Assembly (NCBI RefSeq): GCF_001552135.1
Contig: NZ_BCQP01000039.1
Span: forward strand, 1-64,000
From: Actinomadura chibensis NBRC 106107
GTDB lineage: Bacteria > Actinomycetota > Actinomycetes > Streptosporangiales > Streptosporangiaceae
DNA length: 64,000 bases
Direction: 5' to 3'
In this document: positions 1-8,403 of the stretch, one piece after another
Position numbering within the stretch: the stretch's first letter is position 1
Layout of the letters: the number at the start of each line of letters is the position of its first letter
Notes under the pieces: generated by a model
Seen by the model: the letters and a program-made list of their open reading frames with translations, nothing else
The model's database searches: none
What the model was told of the DNA's origin: nothing
Translations under genes and position numbers: made by a program

Positions 1-30
1 CCGGCGGCCGCAGGGGGCCGCGGCCGCCGG
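1..30. terminator. Strong GC hairpin, probable terminator
   Basis: Positions 1-10 are the exact reverse complement of positions 21-30, giving a 10-bp GC stem with a 10-nt loop. It lies 13-42 bases past the stop of the minus-strand binding-protein gene, so it may end that transcript. There is no T-run, which is usual for high-GC actinobacterial terminators. Bases 31-42 hold nothing else. Confidence 0.5.
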
Positions 31-42
31 CGCGCCCGCGGG

Positions 43-1149
43 TCAGCCGACGAGGATCTCCCGGAGCTCCTTGCCGAGCTCCTGCTGCTGCTTCGCCCCC
101 GACTTGCCGTCGACGAGGGTGACGCCGGTCTTGTTGATGGGCAGGTTCTCCAGCACCTCGGGCGACAGGTACTTCTGCATGTCGCGCCCGCCGGTGCCGC
201 TGTAGATCTTCTCCGTGAACTTGGCCTGCGCCTCGCGGTGCTGCGCGTACCACTTGATGAACTCGAACGCGGCCGACTTGTTCTTCGCGCCCTTGGTCAC
301 GCACCAGCCCTCGTCGAAGAGGAGGCCGCCCTCCCAGAACAGCTTCAGCTCGGGGACCTGCTTCTTCGCCGAGACGAGCACCGTGTTGGGGGCCTGCATG
401 ATGCCGACCTCGCCGTCCACGACGGCCTGCTGCATCTGCGCGGGGCTCGTCGACCAGACCTGCACGTTCGGCTTGATCTTCTTGAGCGCGTTCATGGCGC
501 GGTTCACGTCGACCGGGAAGAACTGCTTCGGGTCGACGCCGTCGCCCTCCAGCGCGAACAGGCTCGTGAAGATCGGGTTGTTCGCGGTGATGCCGCGCGT
601 GCCGGGGAAGTTCTTCACGTCGAAGAACTCCGACGGCTTCGTCGGGCACTTCTTCACCAGCTTCGTGTTGCAGCCGATGAGGTTCACCGTCCCGCCGTGG
701 TCGAGGTAGTACGGCTCGGACGCGCTCGGACGGATCGCGCCGTCGGCCACCAGCGGCGTGATCGTGTCGATCAGCGACTGGGGGAACTTCTCCAGGTTCC
801 CGTCCAGGACGAGCTTCGCGGTGTCGCCGCCGGGCGCCTCCAGCAGGTCCCACTCGACGTTGTTGCCCGCGCGCTGCGCCGCGACCTTGGCCGCGAACCC
901 GCCGCCCGGCGTGGCGATCGTGACCTTGATCCCGGTGTCCTTCGTGAACTGGTCGTAGAAGAACTCCTTGTTCGCGGCCGTGAACGACCCGCCCCAGCCG
1001 GCGACGACCAGGGTCTTGGAGTCGCCGCCCGAGCCCGAGTCCGAGCCGCCGCAGGCGGCGGCGCCGGACGCGACCACGGCGAGGGCGATCAGCGCCGCGA
1101 GCCGTCCGCGGCGGCGCCCTGTGGGGGGACGGTTTCGCTGGGAAGACAT
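43..1149 (-). CDS. ABC transporter substrate-binding lipoprotein (PotD-like)
   Basis: A 368-residue extracellular solute-binding protein of the spermidine/putrescine-iron type. An Arg-rich N-terminus (GRRRGR) and a hydrophobic stretch lead to a lipobox ending in Cys33, so the mature protein should be a lipoprotein on the outer face of the membrane. The mature N-terminus (LVVAGWGGSF) and later VWSTSPAQMQQAVVDG are typical of the PotD/family-1 fold. The start lies one base past the amidase stop, with GAAGGAG inside the amidase end as ribosome site, so it is cotranscribed with the amidase and may deliver its substrate. No permease or ATPase gene is visible, and a strong hairpin follows. The ligand is unknown; polyamine, iron or small amide are all possible. 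Confidence 0.85.
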   Translation of the reverse strand: MSSQRNRPPTGRRRGRLAALIALAVVASGAAACGGSDSGSGGDSKTLVVAGWGGSFTAANKEFFYDQFTKDTGIKVTIATPGGGFAAKVAAQRAGNNVEWDLLEAPGGDTAKLVLDGNLEKFPQSLIDTITPLVADGAIRPSASEPYYLDHGGTVNLIGCNTKLVKKCPTKPSEFFDVKNFPGTRGITANNPIFTSLFALEGDGVDPKQFFPVDVNRAMNALKKIKPNVQVWSTSPAQMQQAVVDGEVGIMQAPNTVLVSAKKQVPELKLFWEGGLLFDEGWCVTKGAKNKSAAFEFIKWYAQHREAQAKFTEKIYSGTGGRDMQKYLSPEVLENLPINKTGVTLVDGKSGAKQQQELGKELREILVG

Positions 1150-1150
1150 G

Positions 1151-2617
1151 TCATCCTGCTCCTTCTCGTGCTGTATGCGTTGACCGCTCGCCCCCCGGGT
1201 GTGCGACTCCGTCGCGCGCGGCCGGCGGCACCCTCAGGTGAAAGTCGGTGTGCCGTTGGTAGGTGTCGGCGACGCGGAGCACGGTGCTCTCGCCGAACGG
1301 TCGTCCGACCACCTGGACGGACAGGGGGAGCCCGGACGCGGCGTACCCGCAGGGCATGGCCGCCGCCGGGAGCCCGGCCGCGTTCCACAGCGCCTGGAAG
1401 CCCGGCCGGAGCAGCGCGGCGGCGAAGTCCGCCGTCGCGACCGGCGCGGGCGGGGTGAGCGTGACCGGGGTGAGGAGCACGTCGACCTTGGCGAACACGT
1501 CCGCGAGGGCCCGCCGGAACAGCGCCCTGACCCGCTGCGCCTGGACGTAGTCGGCGCCGGTGAAGAACGCCGCCCGGGCGAGCAGCTCGCGCGTCGTCCG
1601 GCCGTAGTCGTCCCACCGGCGGACGAGGTCGCCGCGGTGGTAGGCGAAGCACTCGCACAGGAACGTGACGTTGTTGGCGTCGTTCGCCTCCTGCGCGTAC
1701 GGGACGGCGACGTCGGTGAGCGTCGCCCCGGCCCGTGCCAGCTCGTCGGCGGCGCGCAGCACGCCGCCGCGGACCTCGCCGTCCAGCAGCGGCGAGTCGA
1801 GGAAGTACCGGGTCGGGACGCCGATCCGCAGCCCCTCGACCCCGCCGTCCCCGCGCGTCCCGGCGGCGTAGCGGTCCGCGGGGAGCGGCGAGGAGTGCGG
1901 GTCGCCGGGGTCGTGCCCGGCGACGGCGTCGAGGATCAGCGCGCAGTCGTAGGCGCCGCGCGCCATCGGCCCGACCGTGTCGAGCGTGAACGCGCACGGG
2001 ACGACGCCGTTCTTCGGCACCCGCCCGAACGTGACCTTCAGCCCGGTGCAGCCGTTCGCGCCGGACGGGCCGCGCACCGACCCGCCCGTGTCCGTGCCGA
2101 GCCCGCCGAGCGCGAGGCCCGCGCTGACGGCGATCGCCGTCCCGGAGCTGGAGCCCATCGCGGTGTGCTCCGGGTTCCACGGGTTGCGCGGGAACGGGAA
2201 GCGGGACGGCGGCTCGGGCAGGCCGCACGCGAACTCGTTCGTCGTGGACTTGCCGAGCAGGACGCTCCCCGCCGCCCGCAGCCGCGCCACGGCCGGGGCG
2301 TCCGCGCCGCCGCCCCAGCCCGGCGCGAGCACCTCGCTGTTCGCCCTGGTCGGCGCGTCGCGGGTGGCGATGAGGTCCTTGACCACCAGCGGGACGCCCT
2401 GGAGCGGCGACCGGTCGATCCCGCGCGCGAAGTCGGCGTCGGCGGCGGCCGCCGCCGCGAGCGCCCCGTCGGCGGTCACGGCGACGTACGCGCCGAGCGC
2501 GCCGTCGAGCCGCGCGATCCGGTCGAGGACCGTCCGGGTCAGGTCCTGCGAGGTCACCGCGCCGGAGCGGAGGGCCCCGGCGGCGTCCTCGATGGTCAGC
2601 GGGAGGGGCGCCGTCAT
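1151..2617 (-). CDS. Amidase (amidase signature family)
   Basis: A 488-residue amidase-signature hydrolase. The catalytic Lys-cisSer-Ser triad is visible as Lys80 (in PLVVKDL), Ser156 (in MGSSSGT) and Ser180 (in GTDTGGSVRGP), spaced as in the family. It cleaves a C-N amide bond of an unknown small substrate. The chosen ATG at 2617 overlaps the stop of the upstream GatC-like gene (ATGA) and begins at MTAPLPL. The reading frame is open further upstream, but that part only shadows the GatC-like gene. The pairing with a GatC-like helper recalls GatA-GatC and AtzE-AtzG. No GatB is present, so this is probably a catabolic amidase and not a tRNA amidotransferase. Confidence 0.9.
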   Translation of the reverse strand: MTAPLPLTIEDAAGALRSGAVTSQDLTRTVLDRIARLDGALGAYVAVTADGALAAAAAADADFARGIDRSPLQGVPLVVKDLIATRDAPTRANSEVLAPGWGGGADAPAVARLRAAGSVLLGKSTTNEFACGLPEPPSRFPFPRNPWNPEHTAMGSSSGTAIAVSAGLALGGLGTDTGGSVRGPSGANGCTGLKVTFGRVPKNGVVPCAFTLDTVGPMARGAYDCALILDAVAGHDPGDPHSSPLPADRYAAGTRGDGGVEGLRIGVPTRYFLDSPLLDGEVRGGVLRAADELARAGATLTDVAVPYAQEANDANNVTFLCECFAYHRGDLVRRWDDYGRTTRELLARAAFFTGADYVQAQRVRALFRRALADVFAKVDVLLTPVTLTPPAPVATADFAAALLRPGFQALWNAAGLPAAAMPCGYAASGLPLSVQVVGRPFGESTVLRVADTYQRHTDFHLRVPPAARDGVAHPGGERSTHTAREGAG

Positions 2618-2829
2618 CGGCCGTCCTCGCCGGGCAGCGCGCGGGTCCGCGCGATCGCCGCCGGGTCGACCGGCTCGACGTCGCGCAGGTCCAGTGCGGA
2701 CAGCGCGTCGGCCTTCGCGCGCAGGCCCCGGTGGCTGGACGCGATCCGCGCGATCTCGTCGGCGGAAAGCTTGAGCCCCGCCGCGCGCAGCGCGTGTTCC
2801 GCCGCGTGGACGTCCGTTGCTTCGTCCAC
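2614..2829 (-). CDS. GatC/AtzG-like small helper protein
   Basis: A 71-residue protein from GTG at 2829, with GAAGGGAAG upstream as ribosome site. The sequence LSADEIARIASSHRGL followed by an acidic segment (LDLRDVEPVDPAAIAR) resembles GatC and the AtzG-type amidase partners, which wrap around their amidase and stabilise it. It overlaps the amidase start by four bases (ATGA). The divergent gene echA-like begins 69 bases away, so the promoter for this operon lies in 2830-2898. Function is inferred from size, motif and position. Confidence 0.75.
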   Translation of the reverse strand: MDEATDVHAAEHALRAAGLKLSADEIARIASSHRGLRAKADALSALDLRDVEPVDPAAIARTRALPGEDGR

Positions 2830-2898
2830 CTGCGTGCCTTCCCTTCGGTTGTGCCGTGGATACGATCGGCCGCACCGCCCGACCCCGAGGAGCAGCGC

Positions 2899-3618
2899 GT
2901 GAGTGCCGAACCCCTGCGCATCGACGTGACCGGCCCGGTCGGGCTGGTCGAGATCCGCCGCCCGGACCGGCGCAACGCCATCGACGCGGCGACCGCGGCC
3001 CGCCTCGTCGAGGCGGTCGCCCGGCTCGACGCCGACCCGGCCGTGTCCGCGATCGTGCTGTGCGGCCAGGGCGGCGACCTCTCCTCGGGCGCGGACATGG
3101 CCGAGCCCGCGCCGGACCCGGCGGACGTCCCGTGGCGGCAGACCCCTCACGCGCGCCTCCTGCGCGCCGTGCGGACGAGCGCGCTGCCGGTGGTCGCGGC
3201 CGTCGAGGGCTGGGCGCTCGGCCTCGGCGTCGGGCTCGTCGGAGCGTCCACGTACGCGGTCGCGGGCGCGTCGGCGCGGTTCGGGCTGCCCGAGGCGCAG
3301 TTCGGCTTCTTTCCGATGGGCGCGGCGCCCAACGTGGTGCGCCGGGTCCGTCCGGACGTCGTGCTCCGCTGGGCGCTCACCGGCCGCCGGTTCGGGGCCG
3401 CCGAGGCCGCCGCGCACGCGCTGGTCACCGACGTCGTCCCCGCCGGGGAGGCGCTCACCGCCGCCCGCGAGCTGGCCGCCGGGCTCGGGTCCGCGCCCCG
3501 GCACGTCGTCACGGCGGGCATGGCGTGGCTGCGGCAGTGGGCCGGGCACGCCGTGGGCCCGCTGGACGACTGGTCCGAGGAGCACATGACCTTCGCCGAG
3601 CCGCCGCCGGAGGAGTGA
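2899..3618 (+). CDS. Enoyl-CoA hydratase/isomerase family protein
   Basis: A 239-residue crotonase-fold protein from GTG 2899 (CGAGGAGC just upstream). It shows the crotonase hallmarks: VEIRRPDRRNAID near the N-terminus, a FSSGADM-like oxyanion segment (GDLSSGADM), EGWALGLGVGLVGAS and LPEAQFGFFPMGAA, whose Glu sits where many hydratases have a catalytic residue. It probably hydrates or isomerises an acyl-CoA intermediate of the local pathway. It converges with the dioxygenase at 3626 with only seven bases between the stops, so there is no room for a normal terminator. A different crotonase activity (hydrolase, isomerase) cannot be excluded. Confidence 0.85.
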   Translation: MSAEPLRIDVTGPVGLVEIRRPDRRNAIDAATAARLVEAVARLDADPAVSAIVLCGQGGDLSSGADMAEPAPDPADVPWRQTPHARLLRAVRTSALPVVAAVEGWALGLGVGLVGASTYAVAGASARFGLPEAQFGFFPMGAAPNVVRRVRPDVVLRWALTGRRFGAAEAAAHALVTDVVPAGEALTAARELAAGLGSAPRHVVTAGMAWLRQWAGHAVGPLDDWSEEHMTFAEPPPEE

Positions 3619-3625
3619 CGCGCGC

Positions 3626-4606
3626 TCATGCGATCCCGGCCCGCCAGCGCTGCAGCGCCGGTACCAGCGGACGGCCGTCCGCGCCCCGGTTGATCCACAG
3701 CCGCTCCAACCTCCGGCGGTACGCCGGGTCGGACGGGTCGTCGACGAACCCCGTCCGCGAGTGGATCACCGCGTAGTTGTTGACGAACTCCAGGTCCCCG
3801 GCCCGCAGCTCCACGTGGACGGCCGTCCCGGGGCGGCGCAGCAGCGAGTCCAGGTACATGAGGCAGGTCATCTCCTCGGCGCTCAGCCGGGGGACGTCCT
3901 CGTACCGCATCGCGCTCATGATCCGCTTGGTGGCGAGGGAGCAGCTCAGCACGCCGTCCGCGACGGAGAAGATCGGCCGCGGGCTCCAGCCCGGCTCGCC
4001 GGCCGGCCCCTCGCCCTCCCAGTCGGTGGCGTACTCGGTGGAGACGAGCTCCAGCCATTCCGGGTGCTCGCTCACCAGCGCGTTGTAGACGGTCGCCGCG
4101 CTGGCCACCACCCGCGCGCCGCCGCTCCGCGCGGGCGCGAGGCAGAGGTAGCTCGCGACGTCGGTGGGGTCGGTGTGGAACGGCGCCCCGGCCTTGCTGT
4201 GGTAGCTGCCGCTGGGCTGCTCGGGGTGGCGGGCGTCCGCGAGGACGCGCACGAGGTCGCCGTCCCGGTTCTGCGGGACGATCTCGCCCAGGCAGCGGGC
4301 GATCGTCCAGTGGGCGCGGGACGCCCGCTCGGCCGGGAACCGCGTCCCGAGCGGGAGGCCGCGCAGGACGGCGTAGCCGTGGCCGTCCTCCAGCCGCTCG
4401 ACCAGCTCGGAGACCAGGCCCTCCAGGCCGGGGACGGGGCCGTCCCGGCGCGCCGGGTCGCGGTCGGGCTCGGCGTCGAGGGCGGCGTCGAGCGCGCCCA
4501 TCTCGGCGCCGGTGAGATGCCGCGCGTACGGCTCGCCGGACTGGAGGTCGGCGGCGGTCCACACGCTCGGCCCGGTCACCGGCCGGTTCAGAACCTCTGT
4601 CGTCAC
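3626..4606 (-). CDS. TauD/TfdA-family Fe(II)/2-oxoglutarate dioxygenase (copy 1)
   Basis: A 326-residue dioxygenase of the TauD/TfdA-clavaminate synthase-like superfamily. The iron ligands are visible: HTDPTD near residue 144 (HxD) and the distal His in VIHSRTGF near residue 283, followed by RRRLERLW, which holds the Arg expected to bind 2-oxoglutarate. It begins MTTEVLNRPVTGPSVWTAADL, closely matching the start of the next gene upstream (DILREPVTGRSVWTAADI). The two are tandem paralogues 31 bases apart. The substrate is unknown. Likely last gene of the IclR-controlled minus-strand operon. Confidence 0.88.
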   Translation of the reverse strand: MTTEVLNRPVTGPSVWTAADLQSGEPYARHLTGAEMGALDAALDAEPDRDPARRDGPVPGLEGLVSELVERLEDGHGYAVLRGLPLGTRFPAERASRAHWTIARCLGEIVPQNRDGDLVRVLADARHPEQPSGSYHSKAGAPFHTDPTDVASYLCLAPARSGGARVVASAATVYNALVSEHPEWLELVSTEYATDWEGEGPAGEPGWSPRPIFSVADGVLSCSLATKRIMSAMRYEDVPRLSAEEMTCLMYLDSLLRRPGTAVHVELRAGDLEFVNNYAVIHSRTGFVDDPSDPAYRRRLERLWINRGADGRPLVPALQRWRAGIA

Positions 4607-4637
4607 GATGTGCTCCTGATCGCTGTCGGCCGGGGGA

Positions 4638-5651
4638 TCACGCGGACCGCGCCCACTCCAGGCGCGAGATCCCGCTGCGCCAGTAGTGGTATTCGGGGCA
4701 GACGACCCGTCCCGTGTCGGGACGGCTCACCCACAGCCGCAGCAGGTGCCGCTGGAACTCCGGGTCGTCGGGGTCGTCCTCGAAGCCGGTGCGGCTGTGC
4801 ACCGTCACGAAGTTGTTGACGAACTGGATGTCGCCGACCTCCAGCGTCATGTCGAGCGCGATGCCGGGACGGGTCGGGATCTCGTCCAGGAACAGCAGGC
4901 ACTCGACCTCGCGGGCGGTGAGCCTCGGCACGTCCGGGAACCGGGTGGCGCTGAGGATCCGGCCGGTGCGGTAGGCCGCCGAGAGCAGGCCGTCCACGTA
5001 GGAGTAGAGCCGCGAGTAGTACCAGCCGGGACTGCCGGGCGGCTCCTCGCTGACCCAGTCGGTGGGGAACCGCTTGTAGAGGATGTCGAGCCACTCCGGG
5101 TGCTCGTCCAGGACGATGTTGTACGCGGTCATCGCGCTCGCGACCAGGCTGATCCCGCCGCTGCGCGCCGGGTGCAGGCACATCAGCCCGACGATGTCGG
5201 TCTGGTCGGTGTGGAACGCGGCGGCCGAGGCCGTCGCGTACCCGCGCGCGTTGTGGCCCTTCGCCCCGAGGTTGCGGATGTGGCCGATCAGCTCGCCCTT
5301 GCGGTTCTGCGGGACGAGCTCGCCCATGTGCAGGCCGATCGCCCAGTAGATCTTGGTGGCCTCTTCCACGGTGTACCGGTCGTGGATCGGCAGGCCGCGC
5401 AGCAGGACGAACCCGGTGCCGTGCTCCAGGTCGGCCACGACGTCGCGGACCTTCTCCGCGAATCCGGGCAGCGGGAAGTCGCGCTTCGACAACTCCTGCG
5501 CGGTCCTGTCCCGGACGCGGGCGAGCGCCCGGTCGAACTCCAGGAGGTCGTCCTCGGTGAACCTGCGGGCGTAGGAGTCCTCGGCGCCGATGTCGGCGGC
5601 CGTCCAGACGCTTCGCCCGGTCACCGGTTCTCTCAGGATGTCTACCATCAC
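4638..5651 (-). CDS. TauD/TfdA-family Fe(II)/2-oxoglutarate dioxygenase (copy 2)
   Basis: A 337-residue paralogue of the preceding gene. Iron ligands are HTDQTD near residue 146 and the distal His in TVHSRTGFEDD near residue 284; QRHLLRLW holds the probable 2-oxoglutarate Arg. The pair may have split substrate ranges or form a hetero-oligomer; neither can be told from sequence. The gene follows the acyl-CoA dehydrogenase after a 109-base gap that holds a small hairpin. GGAG sits upstream of the ATG. Expected in the cytoplasm, hydroxylating an organic acid or betaine-like substrate. Confidence 0.88.
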   Translation of the reverse strand: MMVDILREPVTGRSVWTAADIGAEDSYARRFTEDDLLEFDRALARVRDRTAQELSKRDFPLPGFAEKVRDVVADLEHGTGFVLLRGLPIHDRYTVEEATKIYWAIGLHMGELVPQNRKGELIGHIRNLGAKGHNARGYATASAAAFHTDQTDIVGLMCLHPARSGGISLVASAMTAYNIVLDEHPEWLDILYKRFPTDWVSEEPPGSPGWYYSRLYSYVDGLLSAAYRTGRILSATRFPDVPRLTAREVECLLFLDEIPTRPGIALDMTLEVGDIQFVNNFVTVHSRTGFEDDPDDPEFQRHLLRLWVSRPDTGRVVCPEYHYWRSGISRLEWARSA

Positions 5652-5664
5652 ACGAACTCCAAAT

Positions 5665-5680
5665 AGAGGCGCCGGCCTCT
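5665..5680. promoter_or_regulatory. Small hairpin/inverted repeat before dioxygenase copy 2
   Basis: AGAGGC-GCCG-GCCTCT forms a perfect 6-bp stem with a 4-nt loop, 14 bases upstream of the dioxygenase ATG on the minus strand. It could be an operator or a weak attenuator between the acyl-CoA dehydrogenase and the dioxygenases. The rest of 5652-5760 shows nothing recognisable. Confidence 0.3.
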
Positions 5681-5760
5681 GCCGTGCCGCGCCGCGCGTT
5701 CTGTCCTGGATCGAAGGGGAGTGTCGGTGGGGAGTGGGGAACCGGCGCCGCTCGTGGCGG

Positions 5761-6924
5761 CTACACCGCGGTTCCGTGCCTGTCGTGCCGCCTGGCCAGC
5801 AGCTTCGCGACGGTGAGCAGCTGGATCTGCGAGGTGCCCTCGTAGATCCGGAAGATCCGGCAGTCCCGGTAGAGACGCTCGATCTCGCTCTCCTTCACGA
5901 AGCCGTAGCCGCCGTGGATCTGGAGTGCCTTGTCGACGGCCTGGAAGCAGTTCTCGCTCGCGACGTACTTGGCGAGCGAACCGGCCCGCCGGACGTCCTC
6001 GTCCCGGTCGCGGAGGGCCGCCGCGTGGTAGGTGTGCAGCCGCCCGGACTGGACGAGCGCGTCGATCTCCGCGAGCAGCATCTGGATCGCCTGCAGCTCG
6101 CGGATCGGACGGCCGAACTGGACCCGCGTCGCCGCGTACCCGGCGGCGAGGTCCAGGGCGCGCATCGCGACGCCGTTCGCCAGCGCCGCGACGTCGATGC
6201 GGGCGCTGTTGAGCACCTCCAGCGCGATGCGCCCGCCGCCGCCCGGCTCGCCGAGCACGGCGTCCGCGCCGACCCGGACGCCGTCGAACGTCACCTCGTA
6301 GGCGTGCTCGCCGCGCAGGCCGAGCTTCTCGATGGGTGCGGAGAAGCCGACGCCGTCCGCCCCGGTGGGGACGAGGAACGCGGTGATGCCCCGGATGCCC
6401 GCGTCCGGGTCGGTCATGGCGAACACGGTGAGCGCGTCCGACTCGCGGGCGTTGCTGATGAACGTCTTGCCGCCGATGATCGTCCAGCCGTCCGGCCCGG
6501 CGGTCGCGCGGGTCCGGATGCGGGAGATGTCGGAGCCCGCGTCGGGCTCGGTGAGGGCGAAGGCCACCCGGAACGTCCCGGCGGCGAGGCCCGGCAGGTA
6601 CCGCTCGCGCTGGTCGGGCGACCCGAACTGGCGCAGCGTCTCCATGCCGAGGTAGTGGCCAGCGAACACCGACCCGAGGGAGGCGTCGGCGTAGGCGATC
6701 TCCTCCATCGCGAGGACCTGCGTCCGCATGTCCAGGCCGAGGCCGCCGAGCTCCTCGGGGACGGTGATCCCCATGAGCCCCATCCCGGCGAGCCGCGCGA
6801 ACAGCTCGGCCGGGTACTCGGCGGCGGCGTCGCGGCGCGCCGCGCCCGGCATCACCTCCCTGCGGCAGAACTCCCGCAGGGTGTCGCGGAGGTCCCGCGT
6901 CTGGTCGTCGAGCGGCTCAAGCAT
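5761..6924 (-). CDS. Acyl-CoA dehydrogenase
   Basis: A 387-residue flavoprotein, the normal length for a short/medium-chain acyl-CoA dehydrogenase. Family motifs: AFALTEPDAGSDIS in the FAD/acyl-CoA binding middle domain, KTFISNA, and the C-terminal IHGGYGFVKESEIERLYRD and IYEGTSQIQ, with Glu362 as catalytic base. It would introduce an alpha,beta double bond into an acyl-CoA and pass electrons to ETF. Its start overlaps the stop of the HutI-like gene by eight bases, so the two are translationally coupled. The acyl-CoA substrate is unknown. Confidence 0.92.
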   Translation of the reverse strand: MLEPLDDQTRDLRDTLREFCRREVMPGAARRDAAAEYPAELFARLAGMGLMGITVPEELGGLGLDMRTQVLAMEEIAYADASLGSVFAGHYLGMETLRQFGSPDQRERYLPGLAAGTFRVAFALTEPDAGSDISRIRTRATAGPDGWTIIGGKTFISNARESDALTVFAMTDPDAGIRGITAFLVPTGADGVGFSAPIEKLGLRGEHAYEVTFDGVRVGADAVLGEPGGGGRIALEVLNSARIDVAALANGVAMRALDLAAGYAATRVQFGRPIRELQAIQMLLAEIDALVQSGRLHTYHAAALRDRDEDVRRAGSLAKYVASENCFQAVDKALQIHGGYGFVKESEIERLYRDCRIFRIYEGTSQIQLLTVAKLLARRHDRHGTAV

Positions 6925-8242
6925 CGCCGTCCTCCCGCCGGGCCGGGGCGCGCAGCGCGCCGTCCTTGATCACCGACGCCACGAGGTTGGCGCCGAACCG
7001 GTTGACGACGTGCTCGTGCGACGGAACGTTCCAGATCACGGCGTCCGCCCGCTTGCCCGGCTCCAGGCTGCCGATGTCGGCGTCCCGGCCGAGCGAGACC
7101 GCGGCGTTGATCGTGCTCATGTGCCACACCTCGCCGTAGCCGAGCCGGTAGAGCCGCGCCGCGAGCTGCAGGACGGCCTGCATCGACAGGTTCGGACTGC
7201 TGCCCGGGTTGTAGTCGGTCGCGAGCGCCACCAGGGCGCCGGAGTCGACGAGCCGCCGGTAGCGCTCGGCCAGCCGCGGGCGCCGGGGATCCGACCAGCC
7301 CTCCTCGCCGGGCCCGGGGACCATGTCCATCAGGTGGTAGCTGACGCCGGGCAGCAGCGTCGCGACGGTGTCGGAGTCGGCGAGCATCCCGATCGCCCGG
7401 TCGGTGACGTGCTCCAGGTGGTCGGCGGACGCGGCGCCCGCCTCCACCGCCGTCTCCGCGCCCGCGCCGTGGCCGGTCTGGTCGGCGTGGAACCGCAGCC
7501 GGTAGCCGTGCTCGTCCGCGGCGCGGGCGATCTTCAGGCACTCGGCCGGGGCGAAGCCCGCCGGGTCGCAGGTGACGTCGCAGAACTCGGCCAGGTGGCG
7601 CACCTCGCCGAGCTGCGCGATGACGCCGTCCACGTGCTCCTCGCGCGGCGCGCCCGGCGGCGGGACGTGCGCGCCGAGGAACGTTCCGACGACGTCCACC
7701 GGGTGGTCGAGGGCCGCGACGACCTGGAGCAGCCGCCGCTCGGCCGCCGCCGTCAGCCCGTACCCGGACTTCGCCTCGGCGGTGGTCGTGCCGTGCGCCA
7801 GCATCGTGTCGAGCCGGGACAGCGCGCCGTCGCGCAGCCGCTCGAACCCGGCCGCGGCGGTCGTGCGGGCGGTGTGCCCGATGCCCGAGGCGAGCGAGCC
7901 GCCCGGCGTGCCGAGCACTTTGCGGCCCCACTCCTCGTGCCGGTAGCCGTCGTGGACGAGGTGGGTGTGCGTGTCCACGAAGCCGGGGGTGACGAGCCGT
8001 CCGGTGGCGTCGAGCACCTCGCGTCCGGTGTGCCGCGCGAGCACCTCGGCGGACGGCCCGACCGCCACGATCCGGCCGCCGTCGATCGCGAGCGCGCCGT
8101 CCGCGATCCGCTCCGGACGGCCGAGATCCGCGCCCCGGACGCCCCGTCCGGACGCCGGGCGGCACGTCAGCACCTCGGCCGCGTGGGCGATCACGAGATC
8201 GACCTCAACCGGTGTCTTCTGGCTGGACAGCCCGCCGCTCAT
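6917..8242 (-). CDS. hutI: Imidazolonepropionase-like amidohydrolase
   Basis: A 441-residue amidohydrolase with the imidazolonepropionase pattern: GFVDTHTHLVHDG (metal His pair), EAKSGYGL, TFLGAHVPP, RFHADQ, ASADHLEHV and LATDYNPGS. HutI opens the imidazolone ring to N-formimino-glutamate in histidine breakdown. No hutH, hutU or hutG is in the window; the neighbours are fatty-acid-like enzymes and dioxygenases, so the true substrate may be another cyclic amide or imidazolone. I prefer ATG 8242, with AGGG upstream. An in-frame ATG at 8257 would sit inside the inverted-repeat operator. First gene of the operon divergent from iclR. Confidence 0.8.
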   Translation of the reverse strand: MSGGLSSQKTPVEVDLVIAHAAEVLTCRPASGRGVRGADLGRPERIADGALAIDGGRIVAVGPSAEVLARHTGREVLDATGRLVTPGFVDTHTHLVHDGYRHEEWGRKVLGTPGGSLASGIGHTARTTAAAGFERLRDGALSRLDTMLAHGTTTAEAKSGYGLTAAAERRLLQVVAALDHPVDVVGTFLGAHVPPPGAPREEHVDGVIAQLGEVRHLAEFCDVTCDPAGFAPAECLKIARAADEHGYRLRFHADQTGHGAGAETAVEAGAASADHLEHVTDRAIGMLADSDTVATLLPGVSYHLMDMVPGPGEEGWSDPRRPRLAERYRRLVDSGALVALATDYNPGSSPNLSMQAVLQLAARLYRLGYGEVWHMSTINAAVSLGRDADIGSLEPGKRADAVIWNVPSHEHVVNRFGANLVASVIKDGALRAPARREDGDA

Positions 8243-8253
8243 CTGCAACCCTG

Positions 8254-8285
8254 TCATCTAGTAAAAATCGAAGGTCACTAGATGA
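8254..8285. promoter_or_regulatory. Perfect 9-bp inverted repeat, probable IclR operator
   Basis: TCATCTAGT at 8254-8262 and its exact reverse complement ACTAGATGA at 8277-8285 are separated by 14 A-rich bases. The site sits in the short AT-richer gap between the divergent hutI-like and iclR genes, where an IclR-family repressor normally binds. It would control both operons at once. The 8286-8403 stretch to the iclR start holds nothing else that I recognise. Confidence 0.7.
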
Positions 8286-8403
8286 AAGCATATGGTCGGG
8301 GGCGAGGCAAGCACTCGGAGCAAGACGCCCGAACCGCCCACCACCCCGCCGACCACGCGGATCACGGCGCGGATCAGGCGCAGACGACTTGGAGGACCAG
8401 AGG

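Noticed and set aside
6917..8242. Histidine utilisation (hut) operon
   Set aside because: Only the HutI-like gene is present; hutH, hutU, hutG and hutF are missing.
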